DNA from: Agrobacterium arsenijevicii
Lineage (GTDB): Bacteria; Pseudomonadota; Alphaproteobacteria; Rhizobiales; Rhizobiaceae
Reading direction: 5' to 3'
Length of the DNA: 39,866 nt
NCBI GenBank assembly: GCA_000949895.1
Contig: JWIT01000030.1
Coordinates: forward strand, 1 to 39,866
Shown here: in pieces, positions 9,801 to 18,187 of the stretch
Layout: every line of letters begins with the position of its first letter
Numbering within the stretch: position 1 is the first letter of the stretch
The notes under the pieces: generated by a model
The model's database searches: none
Told to the model about the DNA's origin: nothing
The model's input: only the letters and a program-made list of their open reading frames with translations
Translations under genes and position numbers: made by a program

Positions 9801-9930
9801 TGGCATGTCTGTCGGTACGCTGCTAACGCTCTTCGTCGTGCCGATGGTTTATACCGCTATCAGTCGGCAAGGCCGAACCAATGCCGGTGCACTGCCGCAG
9901 CCTACCAACCATCTTCGTGCTGCGGAGTAG
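6853..9930 (+). CDS. RND efflux pump, inner-membrane permease (AcrB/MexB class)
   Basis: This is a proton-driven trimeric drug/solute exporter of 1025 residues, the usual HAE1 length. The N-terminus (MGLSEICIRRPVFATVLSLLL) is the standard first helix. The proton-relay residues are visible: D400 and D401 in GLVVDDAIVVLENI (TM4) and K915 in GLITKHGILIVEFAN (TM10). Two large periplasmic loops follow TM1 and TM7, and two hydrophobic bundles lie at ~335-545 and ~850-1005. It forms an operon with the adaptor 6 nt upstream. The substrate range cannot be read from the sequence. The gene is intact, and an extended hairpin follows 55 bases past the stop. Confidence 0.96.
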   Translation: MGLSEICIRRPVFATVLSLLLLLVGFVSYQRLTVREYPNIDEPVVSVVTQYPGASASIMESQVTQVLEGSIAGIEGIDVLESTSRAESSRITVRFRLEVDPNVAASDVRDRVSRVRQRLPDEITEPVISKVEADAQPVVFVVFRSDNVSALALTDYIDRNVIDRFKNVTGVADVQILGERRYAMRIWIDRERLASLGLSVQDIEDTLAKQNVEIPAGRIESGDREFTILSKTSIASVEAFENLIVKRASGALVRLGEVARVELGAADERRASRFNGESAVVIGIIKQAVANPLDVSQGVRALLPGINADLPNGITAAVGNDNSVFIEQAIGAVYMTIVEAIVLVLFVIVIFLRSARASIIPIVTIPVSLVTTCAIMYLLGFSMNTLTLLALVLAIGLVVDDAIVVLENIFRHIENGMKPFEAAIKGTREIGFAVIAMTVTLAAVYAPVAFAAGRTGKLFLEFALTLAGAVVISGFVALTLTPMMCSRLLRHQEKPGRISAFIERQLTGLESGYRRLLTASLRIRPVIAIIAVIVAAGSVFFYVQLPQELAPVEDRGVIRVLGTAPEGSTLAYTERYSRQVEDILRPYSEIGSIQAINGMPEVNRFLILGRLKAWDERGRSQQEIVAELLPKLRAVAGVNAFANNPPSLGTSNNARPIEFVLQSSASYAELDELTKRYLERLSDYPAVTNVDTDLKLNKPEMTVEIDRQKAADLGIDIAVIGRTLETLLGSRQVTRFEMNGEQYDVYVQLAAEDRQSPSALQSIFLRTINGEMVELSNLVKVTETVAPQELKRFNQMRSVTISANLAPGYSTGDVLAYMETLKREVLPENVLTDASGPSREFLASGQSLAVVFVLALGFIYLVLAAQFESFRDPLIIMISVPLSMTGALAALYLSGGSLNVYSQIGLVTLVGLITKHGILIVEFANQQREEGRDVLTAVIDAASQRLRPILMTTGAMVLGAMPLAFATGAGAESRQQIGWVIVGGMSVGTLLTLFVVPMVYTAISRQGRTNAGALPQPTNHLRAAE

Positions 9931-10327
9931 ACGGTGGCACAACGCATGATTGGCCTGATTGACGAGATCCGGTGTTAAAAAATAGCGCTTTCGCAAACAT
10001 TTTGCGAATGCGCCACTACTACTGAGCCCCTGGATTGAATGCTCGTTTAACTTTTGAGAGTGGCTTCCCATAGCATGGGCCAAGCCTCTAAAATTTGGTC
10101 TCCTTTAATTATAGCTTGATGAAAGCAGAATACTCAACCTGAGTCACGCTGAATGAAAGTAACATGTGAGAACGGTTAACTAATAATATTCGCCTACATC
10201 TGAGGTCTCAGTAAAAAAAGCAAACGATGGTCTACATGCATACGCACGAGATGGATTTGTGATCTGAAGCCAGCGAAATTATACGTGGTATATTGTACAT
10301 AGTGGCAGCGGGGAGTGACCTCATCAG
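9931..10327. other. Intergenic stretch between efflux operon and cyclase
   Basis: AT-rich relative to the flanking genes. It holds the hairpin at 9985-10013 and presumably the cyclase promoter. I see no gene, RNA or further repeat in it. Confidence 0.5.
9985..10013. terminator. Long imperfect hairpin after the RND operon
   Basis: GCGC-T-TTCGCAAA, loop CAT, TTTGCGAA-T-GCGC: 12 paired positions with one T/T mismatch. On the plus strand no T-run follows; on the minus strand the stem is followed by TATTTTTTAAC. It therefore looks like an intrinsic terminator for leftward transcription and may still stop or protect the rightward efflux transcript. Confidence 0.6.
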
Positions 10328-11674
10328 ATGATCGAATGGCTTCAGCTTCAACTGTCCGCCGCTCTGACGCGGCGCTCGACCTCCGACGAGCAGTCCCAGC
10401 GGCTACACGATGCGGAACTGGCAGGGCTGGCGACTGCCTTCCGCGTGCGGCTCTGCGCGGTGGCGGTGATTGCGCTGTGGCTGCTTGTCAGCACCGCCTG
10501 GCCGCGAAACATGTACTATCTTTCCGTTAGTCTCGCCTTCCTCGCGCTCAGCTACATCCCTTACGCAACTCGGCGCCACCCGGCCGCCTGGATGATCAAG
10601 CTCGTTTGCACTATTCTCGACGTCGCCCTCATCACGTCTACTATCCTTCTGCCGCCGCTCGGCGACCTTGCACCCGACTGGCCGATCCAGACGCGTACGC
10701 GAGGGCCGGAATTCCTCTATGTACTCCTGCTCCTTGCGGAATCCGCGCTGACCTATTCGCCGATCCTTGTTGTGTGGACGGGTGGCATCATCATTGCGGT
10801 CTGGACCTTCGGCATCAACAGCATCTATGACAGGGCGGATACGGTCAGGTTCAGTGATGCTGGCGACTTGTCGGGGATGCAGGCGCTGGAGCGGTTTCTC
10901 AATCCCTATTTCGTCGGCCTTGCCCAAATGTGGGTGCAGGTGGTGACGACCGGCCTGTTCACGCTGTTCCTCGCCATCGCCGTGCTGCGCAGCCGCAACA
11001 CGCTCATCGCCCAGATCAAGGATAACGCCGTCCGGCAATCACTGGCGCGCTACGTGTCGCCCGATGTCGCGCATGCCATGGGAGACGGCGTTCCGAGCTT
11101 CGGCGCGCCCTCCAAGCGCGAGGTCGCCGTGATGTTCGTGGATATCGTCGGCTTTACGCGCATGGCGGAAAAGCGCTCACCCGAGCAGGCGCTGGCACTT
11201 CTGCGCAGTTTTCAGGAGCGGGGGTGCGCCGTGCTCTTTCGTCGCGGCGGCACGCTCGACAAGTTTCTAGGCGATGGTTTCATGGCGACCTTCGGCGGCG
11301 TGGAGCCGCAGGCCGATGTGGCCCAACGCGCGCTTTCCTGCGCCTTCGATCTCCTGGACACCTATGCGGCATGGAACGCCAAGCGAACGCTGCGCGGAGC
11401 CGAGCCCATCCGGGTCGCGATCGGCCTGCACTTTGGCGAGGTGATTGTCGGTAATGTGGGCACCAGCGAACGGTGCGAATTCACCGCCATCGGCGACGTC
11501 GTTAACGTCGCAAGCAGATTGGAGCGCGCAACACGGGATCTTGAGGGGCGCCTCGTGGTGTCCGACGCCTGTCTGCGGGCCGCAGGAGACATTCCCTTCA
11601 GTCGCAGCTTCACCCGCACGCTGACCATCGACATCCGGGGCCGGGATCGTTCCGTCGTTGCTCATCTTTTCTAG
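10328..11674 (+). CDS. Membrane-anchored class III adenylate/guanylate cyclase
   Basis: It makes cyclic nucleotide (probably cAMP) from NTP. The 448-residue protein has an N-terminal membrane region with helices at ~38-56, 62-80, 88-108, 129-150, 150-165 and ~200-221, then a linker (RYVSPDVAHAM) and a catalytic domain from ~262. Catalytic residues are visible: metal-binding D272 (VMFVDIVGFT) and D316 (KFLGDGFMATFG), base-selecting K312 with T386, and N393/R397 (VVNVASRLE) for transition-state binding, so it should be active. The start at 10328 has GGGGAG about 13 nt upstream, a long spacing. The gene is monocistronic, as are the many cyclases of rhizobia. The membrane region presumably senses something, but no named sensor domain is recognisable. 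Confidence 0.93.
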   Translation: MIEWLQLQLSAALTRRSTSDEQSQRLHDAELAGLATAFRVRLCAVAVIALWLLVSTAWPRNMYYLSVSLAFLALSYIPYATRRHPAAWMIKLVCTILDVALITSTILLPPLGDLAPDWPIQTRTRGPEFLYVLLLLAESALTYSPILVVWTGGIIIAVWTFGINSIYDRADTVRFSDAGDLSGMQALERFLNPYFVGLAQMWVQVVTTGLFTLFLAIAVLRSRNTLIAQIKDNAVRQSLARYVSPDVAHAMGDGVPSFGAPSKREVAVMFVDIVGFTRMAEKRSPEQALALLRSFQERGCAVLFRRGGTLDKFLGDGFMATFGGVEPQADVAQRALSCAFDLLDTYAAWNAKRTLRGAEPIRVAIGLHFGEVIVGNVGTSERCEFTAIGDVVNVASRLERATRDLEGRLVVSDACLRAAGDIPFSRSFTRTLTIDIRGRDRSVVAHLF

Positions 11675-11835
11675 AGTTTCGATTATCGGGTGAGATGGAC
11701 CCAGTCTTTCATTTCGTCTCGACCGCGACGAGTTGAAAAATTCGTTCCATGCAGCGCGTTACGTGTGTTTGAGTGGGCCAAAGCTAGATGGAAACCCGCG
11801 GCACATCCTGGTGAAATTCTGCGACGGCATCCAAA

Positions 11836-12099
11836 AAGCCGAGAATTTGCAGCCGAAATGTTCTTTTCAGCCGATTTCGAGGCAGCCTCGTCCAAAGCCA
11901 TGATGTGATTGAGGTACCCACGCCTGGCACTCGAAAGTTCGATGCTCATGTCCGACAACGCAACTTTCGGGAGCCATCTGGAGGAAAGTGCATGGGTGCT
12001 TTCATTGAGAGCTCCCATACTCATGATGGCTACAACGGCAAATCCGATCACCGTTGCAGCGATGAGTGAAAGTGCGCATGTCAGCGCGGTTTTTATTCG
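11836..12099 (-). pseudogene. N-terminal relic of a second chemoreceptor
   Basis: The minus strand reads RIKTALTCALSLIAATVIGF (a TM1), then VAIMSMGALNESTHALSS and SIELSSARRGYLNHIM, which match the first transmembrane helix and four-helix-bundle ligand domain of methyl-accepting chemotaxis proteins. Similarity fades after NSRL near 11836, and no HAMP or signalling domain follows. No start codon lies in a normal place before TM1. About 90 residues of a ~600-residue receptor remain. A separate minus-strand frame just upstream (12093-12323), with FREQDEVGFVLSRAYGRMN, has a faint HAMP-like look and may be another piece. Confidence 0.6.
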
Positions 12100-12118
12100 A
12101 GGATGTTCGACGGTATGA

Positions 12119-12742
12119 CACTGCTTGCATTGGACAAAATGGCCGGAAGCAAATTCATTCTGCCGTAGGCGCGGCTGAGGACGAATCCAACTTCGTCCTG
12201 TTCTCGAAAAGGATGTCGTTTTAGTGTTCGGCCTATCGCTGCCGAACGCGTTATCTCCAGCATTGCCCGCAGGCGGATATCAGAGACCAGACTTCTCATC
12301 GGGCGTGCCAGCTTGACAGTCAAAAAAGCACCGACGAGTACTCTCTATGGCGCGCGACTACGCCGAGCCCGGCGCACGAGAAGACGAAGAGCCGCAACGG
12401 CAAGCATCTACTGGCCGATCATCGTACACTGGGCCACATCACTAGTAAAACCGACCGCGGTACGATGCCTTCTCTATTCTCTTGCTTCGTTGCTACTTTG
12501 TTTCGCGAGGCTGTTGACAACGCCCGTAATCCATATGATCCTGCAATGCACAAGCAGGATCAATTGAGACAAATGAGATTTGGGCGCGCAAAGAGAGCAC
12601 CCATAGGCGGATGAATCACGCCGATCGAAGTAGTAGCGGTCATTTCAGCAGTTTACAGGGATCTCGACCGTGCCACGCACTAGTTTGATATTCGACAAAA
12701 TGGGCTGGAATAGGCAAACCAACAAAAATTATGGGGAACTAA
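12119..12742. other. 624-bp region before the Dpp-type operon
   Basis: No intact gene is seen. Plus-strand frame 2 holds short gene-like runs (FREAVDNARNPYDPAMHKQD at about 12507-12566) broken by stops, which I cannot assign. The last ~60 bases are AT-rich and should carry the promoter of the binding-protein gene, whose ribosome site GGGGA lies 5 nt before the ATG at 12743. Confidence 0.4.
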
Positions 12743-14359
12743 ATGAATAGGCATCTTTTTGTGCTAATTTTAAGCGCGATGGCTACTTTGCTGGCTGTCT
12801 TGGCGTCGGCCGCGAACGCTAAGACTCCTGACGATACGCTGATCGTGATCGATGCTCAGGCGCCGAACATGCTTGATATCAACGGCGCTGGTGCGAATGA
12901 TGCGGTGCCTTTGGTCATCACAAACTGTTACGATCGGCTCATCACTTGGGGCACTAAGAAATCGGATACAGGCGTAGATTCGTTCGACAGTGATAACATC
13001 GCTCCACAGCTTGCGGAGAAGTGGGAAACCTCAAGCGATGGGAAGTCGATTACCTTCCACCTACGGCCCGGTGCAGTTTTTCACAGTGGCAATCCCGTGA
13101 CCGCCGAAGATGTGAAGTGGACACTCGACCGAGTTCTCACCGTCGACAGCTGGACCAAGGTTCTCTTGGCAGCGGGGGCGATTACCAAAACGGACCAGAT
13201 CACTGTTGTTGATCCTCTTACCGTGAGGATCGATCTTCCGTTCCCGCGCAGAATCGCCATACCCGCCCTGGGAACGCCTGTTGCCGGCATCATCGATTCG
13301 AAAGAGGCGAAGGAAAACGCGACTGAAAATGATCCATGGGCGAAGGATTATCTCGCCAAGAACTGTGCGGGCAGCGGCCCTTACACAATTGAATCTTTCG
13401 AGCCGCTGGAACAGATTGAATTTAAGCGCTTCGACAAGTGGAGTGCTGGTCCCCTCCCCGCGCTTGAAAGGGTTATCTATCGCCGTATTGAATCGGATTC
13501 GACAAGACGGTCACTGATCGAAAGCGGCGACGCCGATGTAGCTCTTTCCCTGAGCCGAAAAGATGTTTCCGACCTTACGAAAAGCAAGTCCATCAACATC
13601 TACGGCACGGCAGCAGTCTCGTCCACTTGGTCAGTCGATATGAATACCCAGGAGGCCCCGTTCGATAACCGGAAGGTGCGCGAAGCCATTGCCTATGCGA
13701 TACCGTACGAAGAGATCGTTAAGACGGCATTCTACGGACGCGGCGTCCCGCTGATCGGTCATAAGGAAGGTGAGCCATACCCATCCGATTACCCGGTGCC
13801 CGGTGCCTACAGTTATGATTTGGGTAAGGCCAAACAGCTATTGGCAGAGGCGGGCTTCAAGGACGGGTTCAAGACTAAGCTATATTTCAATCAGGATTAC
13901 GTCAGTTTCGCGCAACCCATGAGCTTGCTCATCCAAGACTCGCTCCGCAAGATCGGTGTAGAGGTAGAAATCGTGAATATTCCGGGATCATCTTTCTTCG
14001 ATGAGCTCGGTAAGCACAAGATGTCAATGGTTATCAAGAACTTCCAGTCTTGGTTGAACTACCCAGAGTATTTCTTTCTCTGGAACTTTGACGGGAAAGA
14101 GTATTCGATCCACAACTCCTCCAACTACAAGAACCCTGAGCTGGACAAATTAATCGATGCTGCATACGCAGAATCAGACACTGCGAAGTACAATCAGATC
14201 GTGAGCAAAATGGTCAAGGTGGTGCAGGAGGACTTGCCCCGCATTCCGGTCACGCCGATGTTTGTGGACGTTGCCACACGAAAGAATGTGCACGGGTATG
14301 TCTATTGGTTCCATCTGTTGCCGGAGTTGGCAAAGTTCTCCAAGACCGCTGCGCAATAG
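12743..14359 (+). CDS. ABC transporter substrate-binding protein, peptide/nickel/oligosaccharide family (DppA/OppA-like)
   Basis: The periplasmic receptor of the importer encoded by the next four genes. It has 538 residues with a Sec signal peptide at 1-26 (hydrophobic core ending ASAANA, cleavage before KTPDD). The SBP_bac_5 pattern is clear: AEKWETSSDGKSITFHLRPG (~92-111), FHSGNPVTAEDVKWTLDRVL, and PFDNRKVREAIAYAIPYEEI in the second lobe. Family members bind di- or oligopeptides, but also opines, oligosaccharides, glutathione or nickel, so the ligand is open. The enzyme at the end of this cluster (a polyol dehydrogenase homologue) argues against a plain dipeptide. Intact, with a ribosome site GGGGAACTAA directly before ATG. 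Confidence 0.95.
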   Translation: MNRHLFVLILSAMATLLAVLASAANAKTPDDTLIVIDAQAPNMLDINGAGANDAVPLVITNCYDRLITWGTKKSDTGVDSFDSDNIAPQLAEKWETSSDGKSITFHLRPGAVFHSGNPVTAEDVKWTLDRVLTVDSWTKVLLAAGAITKTDQITVVDPLTVRIDLPFPRRIAIPALGTPVAGIIDSKEAKENATENDPWAKDYLAKNCAGSGPYTIESFEPLEQIEFKRFDKWSAGPLPALERVIYRRIESDSTRRSLIESGDADVALSLSRKDVSDLTKSKSINIYGTAAVSSTWSVDMNTQEAPFDNRKVREAIAYAIPYEEIVKTAFYGRGVPLIGHKEGEPYPSDYPVPGAYSYDLGKAKQLLAEAGFKDGFKTKLYFNQDYVSFAQPMSLLIQDSLRKIGVEVEIVNIPGSSFFDELGKHKMSMVIKNFQSWLNYPEYFFLWNFDGKEYSIHNSSNYKNPELDKLIDAAYAESDTAKYNQIVSKMVKVVQEDLPRIPVTPMFVDVATRKNVHGYVYWFHLLPELAKFSKTAAQ

Positions 14360-14368
14360 AAGGGTTTC

Positions 14369-14401
14369 AGGGTCGCGTTGTGTCGTTTTCGATGCGGCCC
14401 T
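14369..14401 (+). promoter_or_regulatory. Intercistronic hairpin after the binding-protein gene
   Basis: AGGGTCGC (14369-14376) can pair with GCGGCCCT (14394-14401) through 8 positions including one G-T pair; TTTCC follows. Its place between a binding-protein gene and its first permease gene is typical of structures that protect the upstream mRNA or partly terminate, keeping binding protein in excess over membrane subunits. Confidence 0.5.
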
Positions 14402-14443
14402 TTCCGCAAATGCGCAATCTTAACTTTGGGTTTTGGGGAAAGC

Positions 14444-15457
14444 ATGTCAACATTGCTTCTGAAAAGAATAGCGCTTGCCATTCCGAACATTATCGGCGTT
14501 GTAATTGTTACTTTCATCATGGCCCGCCTTTTGCCGGGGGATCCAGCTGCCTTTTTTGCCGGACCAACGGCTGATACGGCGACGATCGAACGTATGCGCG
14601 GGGAGATGAATCTCGACAAGCCGATTCCTGAGCAGATGTTGATCTACGTAGGTAATCTCGCACACGGCGATTTCGGGCGATCCTTCGTGACCGGCAACGC
14701 GGTGCTGACTGATATTCTGCAGCGCCTCCCTGCTTCGCTTGAGCTGGCAATGGCGGCCCTTGTCATCGCCGTTGTAGTTGCAATTCCCCTGGGAATTCTC
14801 GCGGCGAATGCCGCTGGGTCTTGGTACGATCGAATCTTCTGCTATGTGACTAGCGCTACGGCAGCGCTGCCTACGTTCTTTGTGGGTTTGGTGCTGCTCT
14901 ATGTCTTTTACAATGTTCTTGCTTGGGTGCCCGCTCCGACCGGACGACTGCCGATCTTCGCCTCGACGCCAAAGGCCTATACGGGCTTTCTATTGATCGA
15001 CAGCTTGATCGCCGGCAAGCTCACAACCTTTTACGCCGCCCTCTCACAACTCGCGCTACCGGCCATTTCACTCGCGCTTTCCGCTGTTGCGCCGCTCGCA
15101 CGGCTCACCCGAAGTCTTATGATTGACACGCTTAGCAGCGACTTCATTATCGCAGCCCGCGCACATGGTCTCTCGCCGTTCAAAGTTATGTTCGGTTACG
15201 CCCTTCAGAATATTCTAATGTCGCTTCTGAACATCCTTGGCATGATCTTCTCCTTTCTCGTCGGTGCAACGGTGCTGGTTGAAAGGATCTACGGTTGGCC
15301 AGGAATTGGAAGCTACGCTGTGCAAGCGGTACTTTCTTCAGACTACGCAGCAGTTCAAGGCTTCGTCTTCGCTGTGGCCACCCTCTACATCATTGTAAAT
15401 CTTCTGATCGATATCCTTGCTATTATCGTAGATCCGCGCGTTAGGAGCATGGCATGA
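14444..15457 (+). CDS. dppB: ABC transporter permease, DppB type
   Basis: Inner-membrane subunit of the importer. I place the start at 14444 (MSTLLLKRIALAIPNIIGVV, 337 residues), since GGGG precedes it by about 6 nt and the N-terminus then matches the DppB class, whose first helix is followed by MARLLPGDPA. The frame extends 22 codons further upstream into the intercistronic hairpin. About six helices are visible, and the EAA-type loop contacting the ATPases is at IAARAHGLSPFKVMFGYALQ. Its stop overlaps the next gene's start by 4 bases (ATGA), so translation is probably coupled. Confidence 0.94.
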   Translation: MSTLLLKRIALAIPNIIGVVIVTFIMARLLPGDPAAFFAGPTADTATIERMRGEMNLDKPIPEQMLIYVGNLAHGDFGRSFVTGNAVLTDILQRLPASLELAMAALVIAVVVAIPLGILAANAAGSWYDRIFCYVTSATAALPTFFVGLVLLYVFYNVLAWVPAPTGRLPIFASTPKAYTGFLLIDSLIAGKLTTFYAALSQLALPAISLALSAVAPLARLTRSLMIDTLSSDFIIAARAHGLSPFKVMFGYALQNILMSLLNILGMIFSFLVGATVLVERIYGWPGIGSYAVQAVLSSDYAAVQGFVFAVATLYIIVNLLIDILAIIVDPRVRSMA

Positions 15458-16341
15458 GCGAAACTGACAACTCCATCCCAGCTGTCTCGGCCGTTCTGTC
15501 GCATGAGCAAGTCAGCATCACGGGCCGCCGTGCTGCGATAGCAATCATCGCATCGCCTGCTTTCATCCTTGTTGGCATTATCGCGGCTGTGGCCGTTGTA
15601 GCTCCGCCTCTTGCGCCCTACGACGCCTTGGCCACTTCGGCCAACGTTCTTCAGCCGCCCTCTGTCGAGCACTGGTTCGGCACGGACAGCGTGGGCCGCG
15701 ACATTTTCAGTCGGGTGTTGGTTTCGACGCGTCTCGACCTCGGTATTGCCGCCAGCGCCGTCTCGGTCGCATTTCTGATCGGCACAACTTTTGGCGCTCT
15801 TGCCGGGTACTACGGCGGTTGGACGGACCGCGTCATTGGCAGGCTCGTGGATACCATCATGGCGTTTCCACTGTTCGTGCTCGCGATGGGCATCGTAGCG
15901 GCGCTTGGAAATAGCATAGAGAATGTTGTCTATGCCACGATAATCATCAACCTGCCCTTCTATATCCGCTTCGCGCGCGGCGAGGTGAACGCCAGACGTA
16001 ACATTGCCTACGTCGAAGCGGCAAGGGCTTCCGGAAACAACGACTTCCAGATCATCGCTCTGCATATTGTTCCCAACATCATGCCTGCGATGATGGTGCA
16101 GATAAGCCTGAATATGGGCTGGGCCATAATGAATGCCGCTTCGCTTTCGTTCGTCGGGCTGGGTGTCCGACCGCCGCTTCCTGAGTGGGGCATTATGGTA
16201 TTCGAGGGCGCTTCAAACATCATCTCCGGGGAGTGGTGGACTTTCGTGTTTCCCGGCGCCGCGTTGATGTTGGCGATCGCGTGCTTTGATCTTCTTGGTG
16301 AGAGCCTAAGGCTTCGCATGGACCCAAGGAGCGCACGATGA
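15454..16341 (+). CDS. dppC: ABC transporter permease, DppC type
   Basis: Second membrane subunit, 295 residues. It has the usual DppC layout: a short cytoplasmic N-terminus, one helix (~28-50), the periplasmic motif HWFGTDSVGRDIFSRVLVST (~69-88), then five more helices. The EAA loop is YVEAARASGNNDFQIIALHI. The C-terminal FVGLGVRPPLPEWGIMV is family-typical. It overlaps both neighbours by 4 bases (ATGA), marking a tight operon. Confidence 0.95.
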   Translation: MSETDNSIPAVSAVLSHEQVSITGRRAAIAIIASPAFILVGIIAAVAVVAPPLAPYDALATSANVLQPPSVEHWFGTDSVGRDIFSRVLVSTRLDLGIAASAVSVAFLIGTTFGALAGYYGGWTDRVIGRLVDTIMAFPLFVLAMGIVAALGNSIENVVYATIIINLPFYIRFARGEVNARRNIAYVEAARASGNNDFQIIALHIVPNIMPAMMVQISLNMGWAIMNAASLSFVGLGVRPPLPEWGIMVFEGASNIISGEWWTFVFPGAALMLAIACFDLLGESLRLRMDPRSAR

Positions 16342-17303
16342 AAGGGGACCTTAGTGTCAGCGACTTAACCATTTCGTTCCAAGGGCCCAAAGGCGTGGCC
16401 TGCGTCATCGAGAATGCGGGGCTGGAGATTCCTGCCGGTAAGAAGGTCGCACTCGTTGGCGAAAGCGGTTCGGGCAAGACCGTCGTCGCAAAGACGATCT
16501 TGGGCCTACTGCCAGCGAACGCCAGCGTGCGTTCCGGGGAGATGAGCTTCGGCGACCTCCCAATTCTTCGCAACGGCAAGCGGGTATCGCGCTCGGTTCG
16601 CGGCAAGGAGATCGCCATGATCTTCCAGAACCCGAAATCCAGCCTCAACCCGATCCGAAAGATCGGGTTGCAGATCGAGGACGTGCTTCGCCAGCATACG
16701 CGGCTGTCCAGGCGGGAGATTAAGCCGGCCGCAATCGCAGCGTTAGCCTCGGTTCGTCTTCCAGATCCGGAGCGCATCTATCACGCCTACCCCTTCGAAC
16801 TTTCAGGCGGCATGGCTCAACGCGCGCTTATCTCCGTGGCGCTGGCCTGCAACCCTTCGCTGCTGATCGCCGACGAGCCAACAACGGGGCTAGACGTGTC
16901 ACTGCAACGGGAAGTGATGGAACTGATACAGTCCATTTCAAGCCAGCGCGGAATGTCGCTGCTACTGATTACTCATGACCTTGCAGTTGCACAGGAGTAT
17001 TGCGACTCTGTCGTGGTCATGCATGCGGGCCATGTCGTTGAAAAGTGTCCCGTGAAAGAGCTGTTAGTAAATCCAAGCCATCCCTACACGAGAGCCCTAA
17101 TCCGTTCCACTCCGAATGCCATCGAGCACCTCTCGGAACTGCGGCCCATCCGCGGAACACTACCAGATCTATATCTGCCACAACCCGCATGCCGTTTTAT
17201 TCATAGATGCGGGCAAAGGATGCCCATATGTGAGGCCCCCCCGCCAATTTTCTATGAGGAAGTGGCCGAAGATCATTCCGTGCTTTGTCGGAGACCAATG
17301 TAA
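16338..17303 (+). CDS. dppD: ABC transporter ATP-binding protein, DppD type
   Basis: First of two ATPases energising the importer, 321 residues. Walker A GESGSGKT (~40-47), Q-loop IFQNPKSSLNP, signature LSGGMAQR, Walker B LLIADEPTTGLD and switch His in LLITHDL are all intact. The C-terminal extension has the family's cysteine cluster (CRFIHRCGQRMPIC...VLC), which in Dpp/Opp ATPases can bind an iron-sulfur cluster. The stop TAA at 17301-17303 shares its last base with the next ATG. Confidence 0.95.
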   Translation: MKGDLSVSDLTISFQGPKGVACVIENAGLEIPAGKKVALVGESGSGKTVVAKTILGLLPANASVRSGEMSFGDLPILRNGKRVSRSVRGKEIAMIFQNPKSSLNPIRKIGLQIEDVLRQHTRLSRREIKPAAIAALASVRLPDPERIYHAYPFELSGGMAQRALISVALACNPSLLIADEPTTGLDVSLQREVMELIQSISSQRGMSLLLITHDLAVAQEYCDSVVVMHAGHVVEKCPVKELLVNPSHPYTRALIRSTPNAIEHLSELRPIRGTLPDLYLPQPACRFIHRCGQRMPICEAPPPIFYEEVAEDHSVLCRRPM

Positions 17304-18157
17304 TGCTCTTGGAAGCTGAAAATCTATCGTTGAGATACTGGCGCCGTGAAGGCCATAAGAAGGTATATTTTCCTGCGGTTGACAGTGTCAGTTTCCATAT
17401 CAGGGAAGGTGAATGCCTTGGTCTGATCGGCGAGTCAGGTTCGGGAAAGTCTACCATTTCTCGAATTGTGGCGGGGCTGTTAGTTCCAGACGTCGGAACG
17501 GTGAAGCTTGGCACTGCGATGCTGACAGATTTTACACCTAGAAGTCTTTCCAGCGATCGATTGCGGTCTGAGGTGCAGATTGTCTTTCAGGATCCGGACG
17601 CATCATTGAATCCGTCATTCAGCGTCGGCCGTTGCGTCGCCGATCCATTGCTAAGGCTTAACAAGAACCTGTCTAGCGGCGATCGCGCGCAGCGTGTCGC
17701 TGAGGTTATGGCCCTTGTCGGCCTTGATCGAGAGTTGATAGAGCGTCTACCGCATCAACTTTCTGGCGGGCAAAAGGCAAGAGTGAACATCGCCCGCGCA
17801 ATCGCGACCTCACCCAAGCTGCTTATCCTGGATGAGCCGACAGCCGCGCTGGATGTTTCGGTTCAAGCCGCCATCATGCAACTCTTGGATACTCTGCGCC
17901 ACGAGCTGAAGATGAGTTATCTTTTCGTGACGCATGATCTCGATGTCGTACGCCTCATCTCTGATCGCATCGCAGTCATGCAAAGAGGCAGGTTCGTTGA
18001 GCAAGGTACCTGCAAAGACGTTCTGAGTGCACCGCAACACTCCTATACAAAATCGCTTCTGGATGCAGTCATGCCTCGAGGCCGACCAAAGTTGGCCCTG
18101 CCCCGGCGTATGGCCAGTTCGGTGGATTTCGAAACTGGGACCTTTGGCTCGGTCTGA
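17303..18157 (+). CDS. dppF: ABC transporter ATP-binding protein, DppF type
   Basis: Second ATPase of the importer, 284 residues from the ATG at 17303, which overlaps the previous stop as TAATG; a TTG six codons earlier is less likely. Walker A GESGSGKST, Q-loop IVFQDPDASLNP, signature LSGGQKAR, Walker B LLILDEPTAALD and FVTHDL are all present. It lacks the C-terminal cysteine cluster seen in its partner, as some DppF proteins do. With the binding protein and two permeases the transporter is complete. Confidence 0.95.
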   Translation: MLLEAENLSLRYWRREGHKKVYFPAVDSVSFHIREGECLGLIGESGSGKSTISRIVAGLLVPDVGTVKLGTAMLTDFTPRSLSSDRLRSEVQIVFQDPDASLNPSFSVGRCVADPLLRLNKNLSSGDRAQRVAEVMALVGLDRELIERLPHQLSGGQKARVNIARAIATSPKLLILDEPTAALDVSVQAAIMQLLDTLRHELKMSYLFVTHDLDVVRLISDRIAVMQRGRFVEQGTCKDVLSAPQHSYTKSLLDAVMPRGRPKLALPRRMASSVDFETGTFGSV

Positions 18158-18187
18158 TAGCCAGCGTTCGCATTCAGGGGTCGTGAT

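Noticed and set aside
10403..11038. 211-codon open frame on the minus strand
   Set aside because: Antisense to the membrane region of the cyclase; composition is the complement of hydrophobic helices, not a real protein.
15385..16065. 226-codon open frame on the minus strand
   Set aside because: Lies opposite the two Dpp-type permease genes, is charge-rich without any domain pattern, and is a shadow frame.
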